The position numbers and the translations under genes are program-made. From NCBI GenBank assembly GCA_003157295.1, contig PMJF01000066.1, positions 1 to 6,025 on the forward strand: a DNA stretch of 6,025 bases. Direction: 5' to 3'. Positions 1 through 5,130 of the stretch are shown here, piece by piece (the first letter of the stretch is position 1; each line of letters starts with the position of its first letter). Origin of the DNA: Candidatus Moraniibacteriota bacterium. Its GTDB lineage: Bacteria; Patescibacteriota; Minisyncoccia; Moranbacterales; UBA11712. The notes under the pieces were generated by a model, which saw only the letters and a program-made list of their open reading frames with translations, did no database searches and had not been told where the DNA came from.

Positions 1-11
1 AATTTACAATG

Positions 12-40
12 AATTTTCAATGACCAATTCATTGAAAATT
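12..40. repeat. AT-rich perfect inverted repeat (hairpin)
   Basis: AATTTTCAATGA at 12-23 and its exact reverse complement TCATTGAAAATT at 29-40 are separated by a 5-base loop. This gives a 12-bp stem with few G-C pairs. It lies about 50 bp past the stop codon of the leftward HIT gene, so it could slow or end that transcript. On the minus strand no T-run follows it directly, so it is not a canonical intrinsic terminator. It merges into the tandem repeats at 34-68. Confidence 0.75.
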
Positions 41-68
41 GAAAATTGAGATTTGAAAATTGAAAATT
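34..68. repeat. Five tandem 7-bp repeats (GAAAATT)
   Basis: Five head-to-tail heptamers are visible: GAAAATT (34-40), GAAAATT (41-47), GAGATTT (48-54), GAAAATT (55-61) and GAAAATT (62-68). Only the middle unit is degenerate. The first unit is also the right arm of the hairpin at 12-40. The array sits in the 3' flank of the HIT gene and codes for nothing evident. A short AT-rich array like this could arise by slippage; function is unknown. Confidence 0.85.
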
Positions 69-89
69 ATAATCTAAAAAACATTGCGA

Positions 90-437
90 TCATAACGGTC
101 TTATCTCTTCTCTTAGCGGCGCACCCCCGATGAGATGGAGGTGAATATGCCCCACTTCCTGTCCTCCATGCTCGCCGACCCGAATGAGAAGCTTATATCC
201 TTTTTCGGAAATCCGCAAATCATCAGCTATTTTCTTGGCAGTCGTGATCAATTTCCCCATCAGCAGCTCATCGCCGCCATCAATTTCTGTCACGCTTCCG
301 ATATGTTTTTTGGGAATCACCAAAACATGTACTGGCGCGATGGGATGCCTATCCCGGAAAGCCATAACGGTTTCGTCCTCATATACTATATCAGCGGGAA
401 TTTCCTTTTGGGCAATTTTGCAAAAAACGCAAGGCAT
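90..437 (-). CDS. HIT-family (histidine triad) nucleotide hydrolase, HINT-like
   Basis: A 115-residue protein of normal length for the HINT branch of the HIT superfamily. These cytosolic enzymes hydrolyse the phosphoramidate or phosphoanhydride link in AMP-lysine, AMP-NH2 or dinucleotide substrates. Visible features are the N-terminal CxxC (Cys3, Cys6), a motif with His45 (VIPKKHI) that commonly completes a zinc site with the cysteines, and the C-terminal triad HIHLHLIGG with His97, His99 and the catalytic-position His101. QEVGH just before the triad is typical of the family. It starts with ATG 11 bp after the hisS stop, with no Shine-Dalgarno sequence (the gap reads TCCATTGAGTT), so it is probably co-transcribed as the last gene of the lepB-hisS operon. 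It ends in TGA. The family is secure; the physiological substrate cannot be told from sequence. Confidence 0.95.
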   Translation of the reverse strand: MPCVFCKIAQKEIPADIVYEDETVMAFRDRHPIAPVHVLVIPKKHIGSVTEIDGGDELLMGKLITTAKKIADDLRISEKGYKLLIRVGEHGGQEVGHIHLHLIGGAPLREEIRPL

Positions 438-448
438 AACTCAATGGA

Positions 449-1810
449 TTATTGATTTCTTACCACCATTCCGCCCATTTTGAGCCTCTTTTTCACTTCG
501 TCGATCAGTTTATCGCCATTGATAATTTCCTGATTACCGCTGGCCATATCTTTTATGATCACTGTTCCATCGATCGCTTCCTTTTGGCCCAGGATCAAAG
601 TGAGCTCCACTCTGAGGCGATCAGCCACCTTGAGCTGTGATTTGAGGCTCCCCCGCCCGAAACTTTCCGCTACCATTATGCCGGAGCGCTCCAGCGCTTC
701 GAACATGCGCAAACTTTTTTTCTTGGCAAAAATTCCAAGTTGCGCTAGAAACACCCGAGGCTTTTGCTCCTTGTAGGTTCTCACTCCCAGTTTCTTCATC
801 TCAAGAACAAGCCGGTCCAATCCCAAACTGAAGCCGACCGCCGGCGTGTCTTCTCCTCCCATTGATCTCACCAGACCGTCGTATCTTCCGCCTCCGCCCA
901 AAGCGCTTTTCTTTTTTTCTTCCGCTCCGGCATGCGGGAAAAATTCAAAAACCGTCCGAGTATAATAATCAAGACCCCTCACCAAAGTCGGATCAAGTTC
1001 AAAAGGAATCTCGAGTTCTTCCAGATATTCCAGAAGCTCCTTGAAATGAACTCTGCACTCGTCGCAAAGATGATCGATAGACTGGGGAGCGTTCATTTTG
1101 ACCTGCACGCATTTATCTTCCTTGCAATCAAGGATGCGAAGCGGATTTTTTTCGAGCCGCCTTCGGCAATCGATGCAAAGCTTTTGTTTTTTCGATTCAA
1201 AGTAGGAAACAAGAAGATTCCGATAGCTTTTCCGGCAAGCCGGACAGCCAATACTGTTGACGTTGACGGTAACATTTCGGATCCCGAGTTGATGGATGAT
1301 CCGCCAGCCCATTTGAATGATCTGAACGTCGATTATCGGGTCATTTTCGCCGAGCGCTTCGCAGCCAAATTGAAACAACTCCCGATATCTTCCTTCCTGA
1401 GGCCGTTCGTAGCGGTAGCAGGGACCTGTATAGTAAAGCTTCACGGGTTTCGAAGCCACGTGGAGTCCGTGCTGGATATAGGCCCGGGCGATGCCGGCGG
1501 TGAATTCCGGCCGCAATGACACTTTTTCCCCGCCCTTGGTGTTGAAAGAGTACATTTCCTTTTCCACAATATCCGTGCCTGTACCGATGCCGCGCGCGAA
1601 CAGGTTCGTAAATTCGACCAATGGGATATCAATTCTCCGATAACCAAAATCAGCCGCCGCTTTCTCGGTGATTTTTCGGACCTGCTGCCAATAGGGCTGG
1701 TCCCCGGGCAAAATATCGCGCATTCCCCGCGGAGGCTGAAGAACAAGCTCTTCCTTGGGCTCGACGCTGACTGGCTTCTTAGTTTTTTTCAAAGTTTTTT
1801 TGTTAGGCAT
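449..1810 (-). CDS. hisS: Histidine--tRNA ligase (HisRS, class II aminoacyl-tRNA synthetase)
   Basis: A 453-residue cytosolic enzyme that charges tRNA-His with histidine using ATP. After a basic N-terminal tail of about 25 residues comes PPRGMRDILP (26-35). Motif 1 and the substrate region follow around 60-110 (SLRPEFTAGIAR at 98-109). Motif 2 is YTGPCYRYERPQEGRYRELF (127-146). The histidine-specific loop is LVRGLDYYTR (276-285), and motif 3 contains VGFSLGLDRL (325-334). The anticodon-binding domain lies from about 350 to the end. The insertion between motif 2 and the histidine loop has four Cys pairs (189/192, 212/215, 229/234, 249/252), suggesting metal binding; E. coli HisRS, as I recall it, lacks most of these. 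The gene starts at ATG 10 bp after the lepB stop, with only A/T-rich sequence upstream and no Shine-Dalgarno. It is the middle gene of a leftward operon. Identity is secure. Confidence 0.98.
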   Translation of the reverse strand: MPNKKTLKKTKKPVSVEPKEELVLQPPRGMRDILPGDQPYWQQVRKITEKAAADFGYRRIDIPLVEFTNLFARGIGTGTDIVEKEMYSFNTKGGEKVSLRPEFTAGIARAYIQHGLHVASKPVKLYYTGPCYRYERPQEGRYRELFQFGCEALGENDPIIDVQIIQMGWRIIHQLGIRNVTVNVNSIGCPACRKSYRNLLVSYFESKKQKLCIDCRRRLEKNPLRILDCKEDKCVQVKMNAPQSIDHLCDECRVHFKELLEYLEELEIPFELDPTLVRGLDYYTRTVFEFFPHAGAEEKKKSALGGGGRYDGLVRSMGGEDTPAVGFSLGLDRLVLEMKKLGVRTYKEQKPRVFLAQLGIFAKKKSLRMFEALERSGIMVAESFGRGSLKSQLKVADRLRVELTLILGQKEAIDGTVIIKDMASGNQEIINGDKLIDEVKKRLKMGGMVVRNQ

Positions 1811-1820
1811 TAAAATAAAT

Positions 1821-2456
1821 TTAAAAAAGCGAAGCTTTGTTGAACGGCCAGGCCCGGAGTATCACTTTTCCGATGACATCGTTTACAGGAACCGGTCCCC
1901 AGGAACGGGAATCGGAACTGTACTTTCTATTATCCCCCATCACGAAATATTCCTGATCGGTAAGATTGATCGTCTGCTCGCCCATAGTTTCTTCGCCGGC
2001 CTGAAGATAAGCGCTTTCATTCAAAACAAACCCGTTTGGATTTTCCCAGTTAGAGATCTTCACCTGATTGTTGGATATCTCGATTTTTTCTCCGGGAAGG
2101 CCGATTATTCTTTTGATATAAAAAACCGAAGGATTTTTCGGATAACGGAAAACCACCACTTCGTCCCTTTTCATTTCCTTGAAAGGATTCACCGTAAAAA
2201 AATGAATATCTTTCTGGCCGTAGTTGAACCCGACGTTGGTCGTTTTGTATCCCAGCTCGTTGACGATAAGATATTCTTTGTCCTCAAAATTGGGCTCCAT
2301 TGAAGCGCCTTGCACAAAAAAGGGCTGAACCAAAAAAACCCGCAAGGGAACGATGATCAAAACCACCCAGAGCACGACTTTTATCATTTCCCAGAATATC
2401 CCGCCGGCTCCGTATGTTTCCTCTTGATTTTCCTGACTGTGTTGATTTTCCGTCAT
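1821..2456 (-). CDS. lepB: Type I signal peptidase (S26 family)
   Basis: A 211-residue membrane serine protease that removes signal peptides from Sec- or Tat-exported proteins on the outer face of the cytoplasmic membrane. A short hydrophilic N-terminus (1-19) is followed by one transmembrane segment (about 24-44, VVLWVVLIIVPLRVFLV). The catalytic serine is Ser52 in QGASMEPNF. The general-base lysine is Lys115 in YIKRIIGLPGE. The conserved box E reads GDNRKYSSDSRSWG (174-187). One membrane segment and this length match the Gram-positive-like form rather than the larger two-segment E. coli enzyme. The ATG start places the membrane segment as expected. No Shine-Dalgarno sequence precedes it; the 20 bases upstream are almost all T and A. 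It is the first gene of the leftward operon with hisS and the HIT gene, read from the divergent region at 2457-2700. Confident call. Confidence 0.97.
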   Translation of the reverse strand: MTENQHSQENQEETYGAGGIFWEMIKVVLWVVLIIVPLRVFLVQPFFVQGASMEPNFEDKEYLIVNELGYKTTNVGFNYGQKDIHFFTVNPFKEMKRDEVVVFRYPKNPSVFYIKRIIGLPGEKIEISNNQVKISNWENPNGFVLNESAYLQAGEETMGEQTINLTDQEYFVMGDNRKYSSDSRSWGPVPVNDVIGKVILRAWPFNKASLF

Positions 2457-2525
2457 AAAAAATATTTTTGGACAAAAAACAAAACTTACGTCCTTTAATA
2501 CGCAATCTCCCGCGATTCCTTTTGC

Positions 2526-2554
2526 ATAATAGCAGAAAAAAAGGAGTATAGCAA
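2526..2554 (-). promoter_or_regulatory. Candidate sigma70-type promoter for the lepB-hisS-HIT operon
   Basis: Read on the minus strand there is TTGCTA (2554 to 2549), a 17-bp spacer, and TATTAT (2531 to 2526) preceded by TGC, i.e. an extended -10. Start of transcription would be near 2519, leaving a leader of about 60 nt before the lepB ATG. A second extended -10, TGC-TATACT (2553 to 2545), overlaps the proposed -35, so the true start may instead lie upstream. The -35 match is only moderate. This is a sequence match, not proof of activity. Confidence 0.45.
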
Positions 2555-2678
2555 GCCCGGTAGTAGAAATTTAACTTAATTAAAAACGATCGGAAATTTC
2601 AACTATACACGTGTTTTTTTACGATCCTTTTTAAATTCTTTTTCGGTTATGTCCGTAGTCAAGTTTTCACTACCGGGC
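2555..2678. repeat. Nested inverted repeats in the divergent promoter region
   Basis: The outer arms are exact: GCCCGGTAGT at 2555-2564 and ACTACCGGGC at 2669-2678. Inner arms AATTAAAAACGATC (2578-2591) and GATCCTTTTTAAATT (2623-2637) pair imperfectly, with about 13 of 15 positions matching. The palindrome ACACGTGT (2607-2614) lies near the centre. Just outside the outer arms, AGTATA (2545-2550) and TATACT (2689-2694) are also complementary, so each side presents TATACT facing outward. The ACTACCGGGC box lies just upstream of TATACT on both sides, 4 bp away on the left and 10 bp on the right. It could be a paired operator for a shared regulator, a cruciform-forming site, or a decayed mobile element. 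Confidence 0.6.
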
Positions 2679-2694
2679 AAGTGTGGTGTATACT
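2664..2694 (+). promoter_or_regulatory. Candidate promoter of the LCP gene, placed for a leaderless transcript
   Basis: TATACT at 2689-2694 is a good -10 hexamer. The nearest -35-like sequence, TTTTCA at 2664-2669, is weak and its 19-bp spacing is long. Only six bases (GATATT) separate the -10 from the ATG at 2701, so transcription starting at the usual distance would begin at or next to the start codon. Half of the ACTACCGGGC inverted repeat lies inside the spacer, where a bound protein could block RNA polymerase. Confidence 0.5.
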
Positions 2695-2700
2695 GATATT

Positions 2701-4245
2701 ATGCCGGTTGAAAACAATAATTTTTATCATAACATTCCCCAAGAAAGAAATGATTTCCCTCCCCGCCGGCGAAAGGGCCGTTTCTTTTTTTGGCTCTTTA
2801 TCGCTTTTTTGATCTTGGGCATTGTTTTTTTGGCCTCGATCGCGCTGGCCTACAAATTCTATTCGACGAGCCAAAAAGTGATCGAGAGCCAGCCCTCCCA
2901 GTCTTTTGCCGAAAGTTTGCGTCAAATTGCCTCCGGCGACCGCCAACCGCTCCGAGGAGAAGCTAACGGCCGAATAAATATTCTCCTGCTGGGATTCGCG
3001 GGAAAAAATTATCCAGGGGCAAACCTCACCGACTCGATCATCATCGCTAGCATCGATCCGAAAACTTATAGGACAGCTCTGCTTTCCGTCCCTCGCGATC
3101 TCTATGTCCAAATCCCGGACACTGCTTCGTACACCAAGATCAACGCGCTCTATGCCCGTTCTGAAGATTCGGATGCCAGTGGGAAAACCGGGATTGAGGA
3201 TCTCAAAAAAGCGCTCACCGGCATCACCGGCCTTCCAATCGATTATTACATCGCCATTGATTTTGAAGGTTTCAAAAAAATAATCGGCGAGCTGGGCGGG
3301 ATCAAGATCCAGGTGCAAAAAGATCTGCATGACGAACGCTACCCGGGACCCAATTTCAGCTACGAGACCTTTGACATCAAAAAAGGGCTTTATACTCTCG
3401 ACGGCGAGACAGCTTTGAAATTCGCCCGCACCCGGCATGACGAAGACGGCGACTTCGGCCGGTCTTTCCGCCAACAGCAGATCCTCGAATCCACCCGCCA
3501 GAAAGCCTTTTCTCTCGAGACACTGGTGAATATTCCGGCGATCAACAATATTCTCAATATCCTGGGGGATCATCTGCGGACCGACATACCGCTTTCGCAG
3601 CTCGAATCCTTTTTGGACCTCGCGAAAAAGATCGACACCCATAACACGATCAGCAAGGTGATCGACGCGGGAAAAACGGATAGCCTCATGGCGGTTTCTC
3701 ATGTTATGCTGGGAAACGTGAGGGCGTTCATTCTCATTCCCCGCTCCGGAAATTATGACGAGATCCAGGACCTCGCGAAAAATATTTTCGACCTAGACCT
3801 CTTGGAGCGTAAGAAAAAAGCCATTGAAAGTGAGAACGCGACTGTCGCGATCGTCAATGAAAGCGGGGTAAGTGGTTTTGGAAATAAACTGGGCACGCTC
3901 CTTGATAAATTCGGCTATCAACAAAAAGTTAACCCGGAAAAAAATGTCTCCGCTGCCAACGATACCGTTATTTATGATATGACAAATGGCCTCAAGCCCT
4001 TTTCGCTTGAAGACCTGTCCAAAAAAATACCGGCAAAAATTGCCACCAACTTGCCGGCCGCCCTTTCCGTTCCCTGCCAAAACGCGGATCTTTGCCTTGC
4101 CGCCGGTTCGGATATCACGGATAAGCTGAACTATGATGAAAATTCGGTAACGGATCTCGAGCAGGGATACGACAAACAGACAACTGACGAAAAAACATAT
4201 ATCGATCTCTTGAAAAAAGGCAGCAGCCAGAGGTTTGTGAAATAA
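2701..4245 (+). CDS. LytR-CpsA-Psr (LCP) family envelope glycopolymer transferase
   Basis: A 514-residue membrane-anchored protein. The LCP family transfers lipid-linked glycopolymers onto the cell wall or surface glycans. A cytoplasmic N-terminus with a basic patch (PRRRKGR, 21-27) leads into one transmembrane helix (about 28-50). The extracellular LCP domain begins at RINILLLGFAG (91-101), followed by LTDSIIIASIDP (109-120) and SVPRDLYV (129-136). Its arginine-rich active-site block is FARTRHDEDGDFGRSFRQQQ (241-260), with Arg243, Arg245, Arg254 and Arg257. From about 378 (NATVAIVNESGVSGFGNKLG) there is a LytR_C-type domain to about 480, then a charged tail. I chose ATG 2701 over GTG 2683 because a strong -10 overlaps the latter's first codons. 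It probably shares a transcript with pth, 19 bp downstream. Family is secure; the polymer substrate is unknown. Confidence 0.95.
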   Translation: MPVENNNFYHNIPQERNDFPPRRRKGRFFFWLFIAFLILGIVFLASIALAYKFYSTSQKVIESQPSQSFAESLRQIASGDRQPLRGEANGRINILLLGFAGKNYPGANLTDSIIIASIDPKTYRTALLSVPRDLYVQIPDTASYTKINALYARSEDSDASGKTGIEDLKKALTGITGLPIDYYIAIDFEGFKKIIGELGGIKIQVQKDLHDERYPGPNFSYETFDIKKGLYTLDGETALKFARTRHDEDGDFGRSFRQQQILESTRQKAFSLETLVNIPAINNILNILGDHLRTDIPLSQLESFLDLAKKIDTHNTISKVIDAGKTDSLMAVSHVMLGNVRAFILIPRSGNYDEIQDLAKNIFDLDLLERKKKAIESENATVAIVNESGVSGFGNKLGTLLDKFGYQQKVNPEKNVSAANDTVIYDMTNGLKPFSLEDLSKKIPAKIATNLPAALSVPCQNADLCLAAGSDITDKLNYDENSVTDLEQGYDKQTTDEKTYIDLLKKGSSQRFVK

Positions 4246-4264
4246 ATTTGTATTTCTAAAATAT

Positions 4265-4816
4265 ATGAAAACAATCCTCCTCGCAGGACTCGGCAATCCG
4301 GGAAAAGAATACGCCGATACCCGCCACAACGCCGGGTTTATGTTTGTTGATCATTTTCGCGAAATTGAAACAGGTGCGAATTTTTCCGAGTGGGATTTCA
4401 ACAAAAAATTGAATGCGCAAATTTGTTCCGGCAGATTCGAAGGAAAGAAGATGATTCTCTTGAAACCGCAAACTTTTATGAATTTGTCGGGAGAAGCCAT
4501 AAAAAAAGCTTTATCTTTTTTCAAGATAAAGCCGGAAAGCTTGACCGTTGTTCATGATGAAATAGATCTTCCTCTCGGGACATTACGCGTTTCCAAAAGC
4601 GCCTCTTCCGCCGGACATCAGGGCGTCCAGAATATTATTGACCAGCTGGGAACGAAAGATTTTACGAGAATCAGGATTGGAGTAGATAATCGGGGCGGAA
4701 AGAAGATGGCGACGGAAAAGTATGTGCTGGGAAAATTCACACTGAAAGAATTAGGTACCGTCAAAAAAGATATTGAAAGTTCCCTAAGTGAATTGATTAT
4801 CAAGCTCAAATCTTAA
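4265..4816 (+). CDS. pth: Peptidyl-tRNA hydrolase
   Basis: A 183-residue cytosolic esterase that releases peptides from peptidyl-tRNA dropped by stalled ribosomes, recycling the tRNA. The bacterial Pth signature is present: GLGNPGKEY (8-16) with Asn11, then TRHNAGF (19-25) with the catalytic His21. KPQTFMNLSG (67-76) holds Met72 and Asn73, and VVHDEIDLPLG (95-105) holds Asp98. SAGHQGVQNII (115-125) has His118. At the position of E. coli Asn114 (GGHNG) this protein has Gln119, a modest departure at a tRNA-binding residue. Length is slightly shorter than E. coli Pth, about 194. It starts at ATG 19 bp after the LCP stop, with no Shine-Dalgarno but with AT-rich sequence (TGTATTTCTAAAATAT) that could include its own -10. 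Its stop codon begins an A-rich direct repeat. Identity is secure. Confidence 0.97.
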   Translation: MKTILLAGLGNPGKEYADTRHNAGFMFVDHFREIETGANFSEWDFNKKLNAQICSGRFEGKKMILLKPQTFMNLSGEAIKKALSFFKIKPESLTVVHDEIDLPLGTLRVSKSASSAGHQGVQNIIDQLGTKDFTRIRIGVDNRGGKKMATEKYVLGKFTLKELGTVKKDIESSLSELIIKLKS

Positions 4817-4857
4817 AACTAAAAACGCAAAACCACAGCGTAAAACTAAAAGCAAAA
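4814..4857. repeat. A-rich direct repeat after pth
   Basis: TAAAACTAAAAACGCAAAA (4814-4832) recurs as TAAAACTAAAAGCAAAA (4841-4857), identical apart from two missing bases, with a 27-bp period. The first copy begins with the stop codon of pth. A T-rich stretch at 4884-4912 is loosely complementary (12 of 13 bases match TAAAAACGCAAAA), so the region can fold around the hairpin at 4860-4874. Confidence 0.65.
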
Positions 4858-4874
4858 AATCCGGCGAAGCCGGA
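4854..4874 (-). terminator. Rho-independent terminator, minus strand
   Basis: On the minus strand TCCGGC, a TTC loop and GCCGGA form a 6-bp GC-rich stem (4874 to 4860), followed at once by six Ts (4859 to 4854). This is a textbook intrinsic terminator for leftward transcription. On the plus strand the hairpin is followed only after 9 bases by TTTTT (near 4884), so it may also act weakly on the pth transcript. The adjacent A-rich and T-rich flanks could lengthen the stem. Confidence 0.75.
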
Positions 4875-5061
4875 CACCAGAATTTTTACCTTTTACTTTT
4901 TCGTTTTTAATTTGATTATGTCCTCTGTCCCACCTAAAAGTGCTGGAATCGCCTACATTTGCAGGCTATCCAAACTTATCGACGATGTTTAAGGAGGGGT
5001 CACACCGCCAGACTTCCAGGCGGGACAAAAGACACGACTTGCAATTGTTTGTTAATACGCT

Positions 5062-5080
5062 CAATAATCGGCGAATATTG
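5062..5080. repeat. Imperfect 19-bp palindrome
   Basis: CAATAATCGGCGAATATTG reads as CAATA / TATTG arms, an A-A mismatch, then TCG / CGA around a central G. It lies about 16 to 34 bases downstream of the predicted minus-strand transcription start. It could be an operator for a dimeric regulator or a 5' hairpin of the candidate RNA. Confidence 0.4.
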
Positions 5081-5102
5081 CTCGATTCAAAGCTGATTAT
5101 AC

Positions 5103-5130
5103 ATTATAGCAGAATATAAAGATTTGTCAA
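5103..5130 (-). promoter_or_regulatory. Consensus sigma70-type promoter on the minus strand
   Basis: On the minus strand a perfect -35 TTGACA (5130 to 5125) is followed by a 16-bp spacer and a perfect -10 TATAAT (5108 to 5103), preceded by TGC as an extended -10. It points leftward, away from dprA and into the gene-free gap, with a predicted start near 5096. No annotated gene in the window lies downstream in that orientation before the terminator at 4874-4854. It is the best promoter match in the window, and its TGCTAT motif recurs on the minus strand upstream of lepB. Confidence 0.8.

Larger units (their letters stand above)
2457..2700. other. Divergent intergenic region between lepB and the LCP gene
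   Basis: These 244 bases separate two divergently transcribed genes and hold no convincing protein or RNA gene. The lepB-proximal half (2457-2525) is the presumed untranslated leader, with T-rich sequence next to the start. The rest carries promoter elements pointing both ways and the nested inverted repeats described separately. The centre includes the perfect 8-bp palindrome ACACGTGT (2607-2614). Confidence 0.7.
4854..5096 (-). ncRNA. Candidate structured non-coding RNA, family not recognised
   Basis: A consensus minus-strand promoter (5130 to 5103) and a minus-strand terminator (4874 to 4854) bracket about 240 nt with no convincing protein. Read on the minus strand, GTCCCGCCT (5026 to 5018) can pair with AGGTGGGAC (4935 to 4927), and the next GGAA (5017 to 5014) with TTCC (4948 to 4945) across a 9-nt bulge. 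Inside is a hairpin GCCTGC-AAAT-GTAGGC (4966 to 4951). Each stem contains one G-U pair that would be an A-C mismatch in a plus-strand RNA, which favours the minus strand. Between them lies an apparently unpaired CCCCTCCTT (4999 to 4991). An alternative local hairpin CCGCC/GGCGG (5023 to 5005) competes with the long stem. It does not match 6S, tmRNA, RNase P or SRP RNA signatures I know. It could instead be the inside of a small mobile element. Confidence 0.45.

Noticed and set aside
76..81. T6 run on the minus strand just past the HIT stop as an intrinsic terminator.
   Set aside because: No GC-rich hairpin precedes it on that strand.
189..252. HisRS cysteine pairs (protein residues 189-252) as a novel zinc insertion.
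   Set aside because: From memory, similar CxxC pairs occur in HisRS proteins of several bacterial groups, so this is noted in the hisS entry rather than reported as new. Coordinates here are residue numbers.
932..1519. Plus-strand open frame opposite hisS (about 195 residues).
   Set aside because: The minus strand encodes complete HisRS motifs here; the plus-strand translation has no domain.
2683..2700. GTG at 2683 as the start of the LCP protein, adding six residues.
   Set aside because: A good -10 hexamer (2689-2694) falls inside those codons, and the ATG at 2701 gives the natural N-terminus.
2659..3702. Long open frame on the minus strand opposite the LCP gene (about 347 residues).
   Set aside because: The plus-strand frame carries clear LCP domains with coherent motifs. 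The antisense frame has no recognisable domain and is a by-product of codon bias.
4918..4992. Short plus-strand frame of 24 codons starting at ATG 4918 inside the left inverted end.
   Set aside because: Too short, overlaps the repeat, and shows no family features.
4991..4999. AAGGAGGGG as a strong Shine-Dalgarno for a hidden plus-strand gene.
   Set aside because: No ATG, GTG or TTG follows at 4-12 bases, so it does not mark a gene start.
4940..5119. Open frame on the plus strand from GTG 4940 (or ATG 4985) to TAA 5117, about 59 or 44 residues, spanning most of the pth-dprA gap.
   Set aside because: It has no ribosome-binding site, no recognisable domain, and lies antisense to the stronger RNA signals within inverted ends. 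A chance frame of this size is plausible, though a small hypothetical protein cannot be fully excluded.
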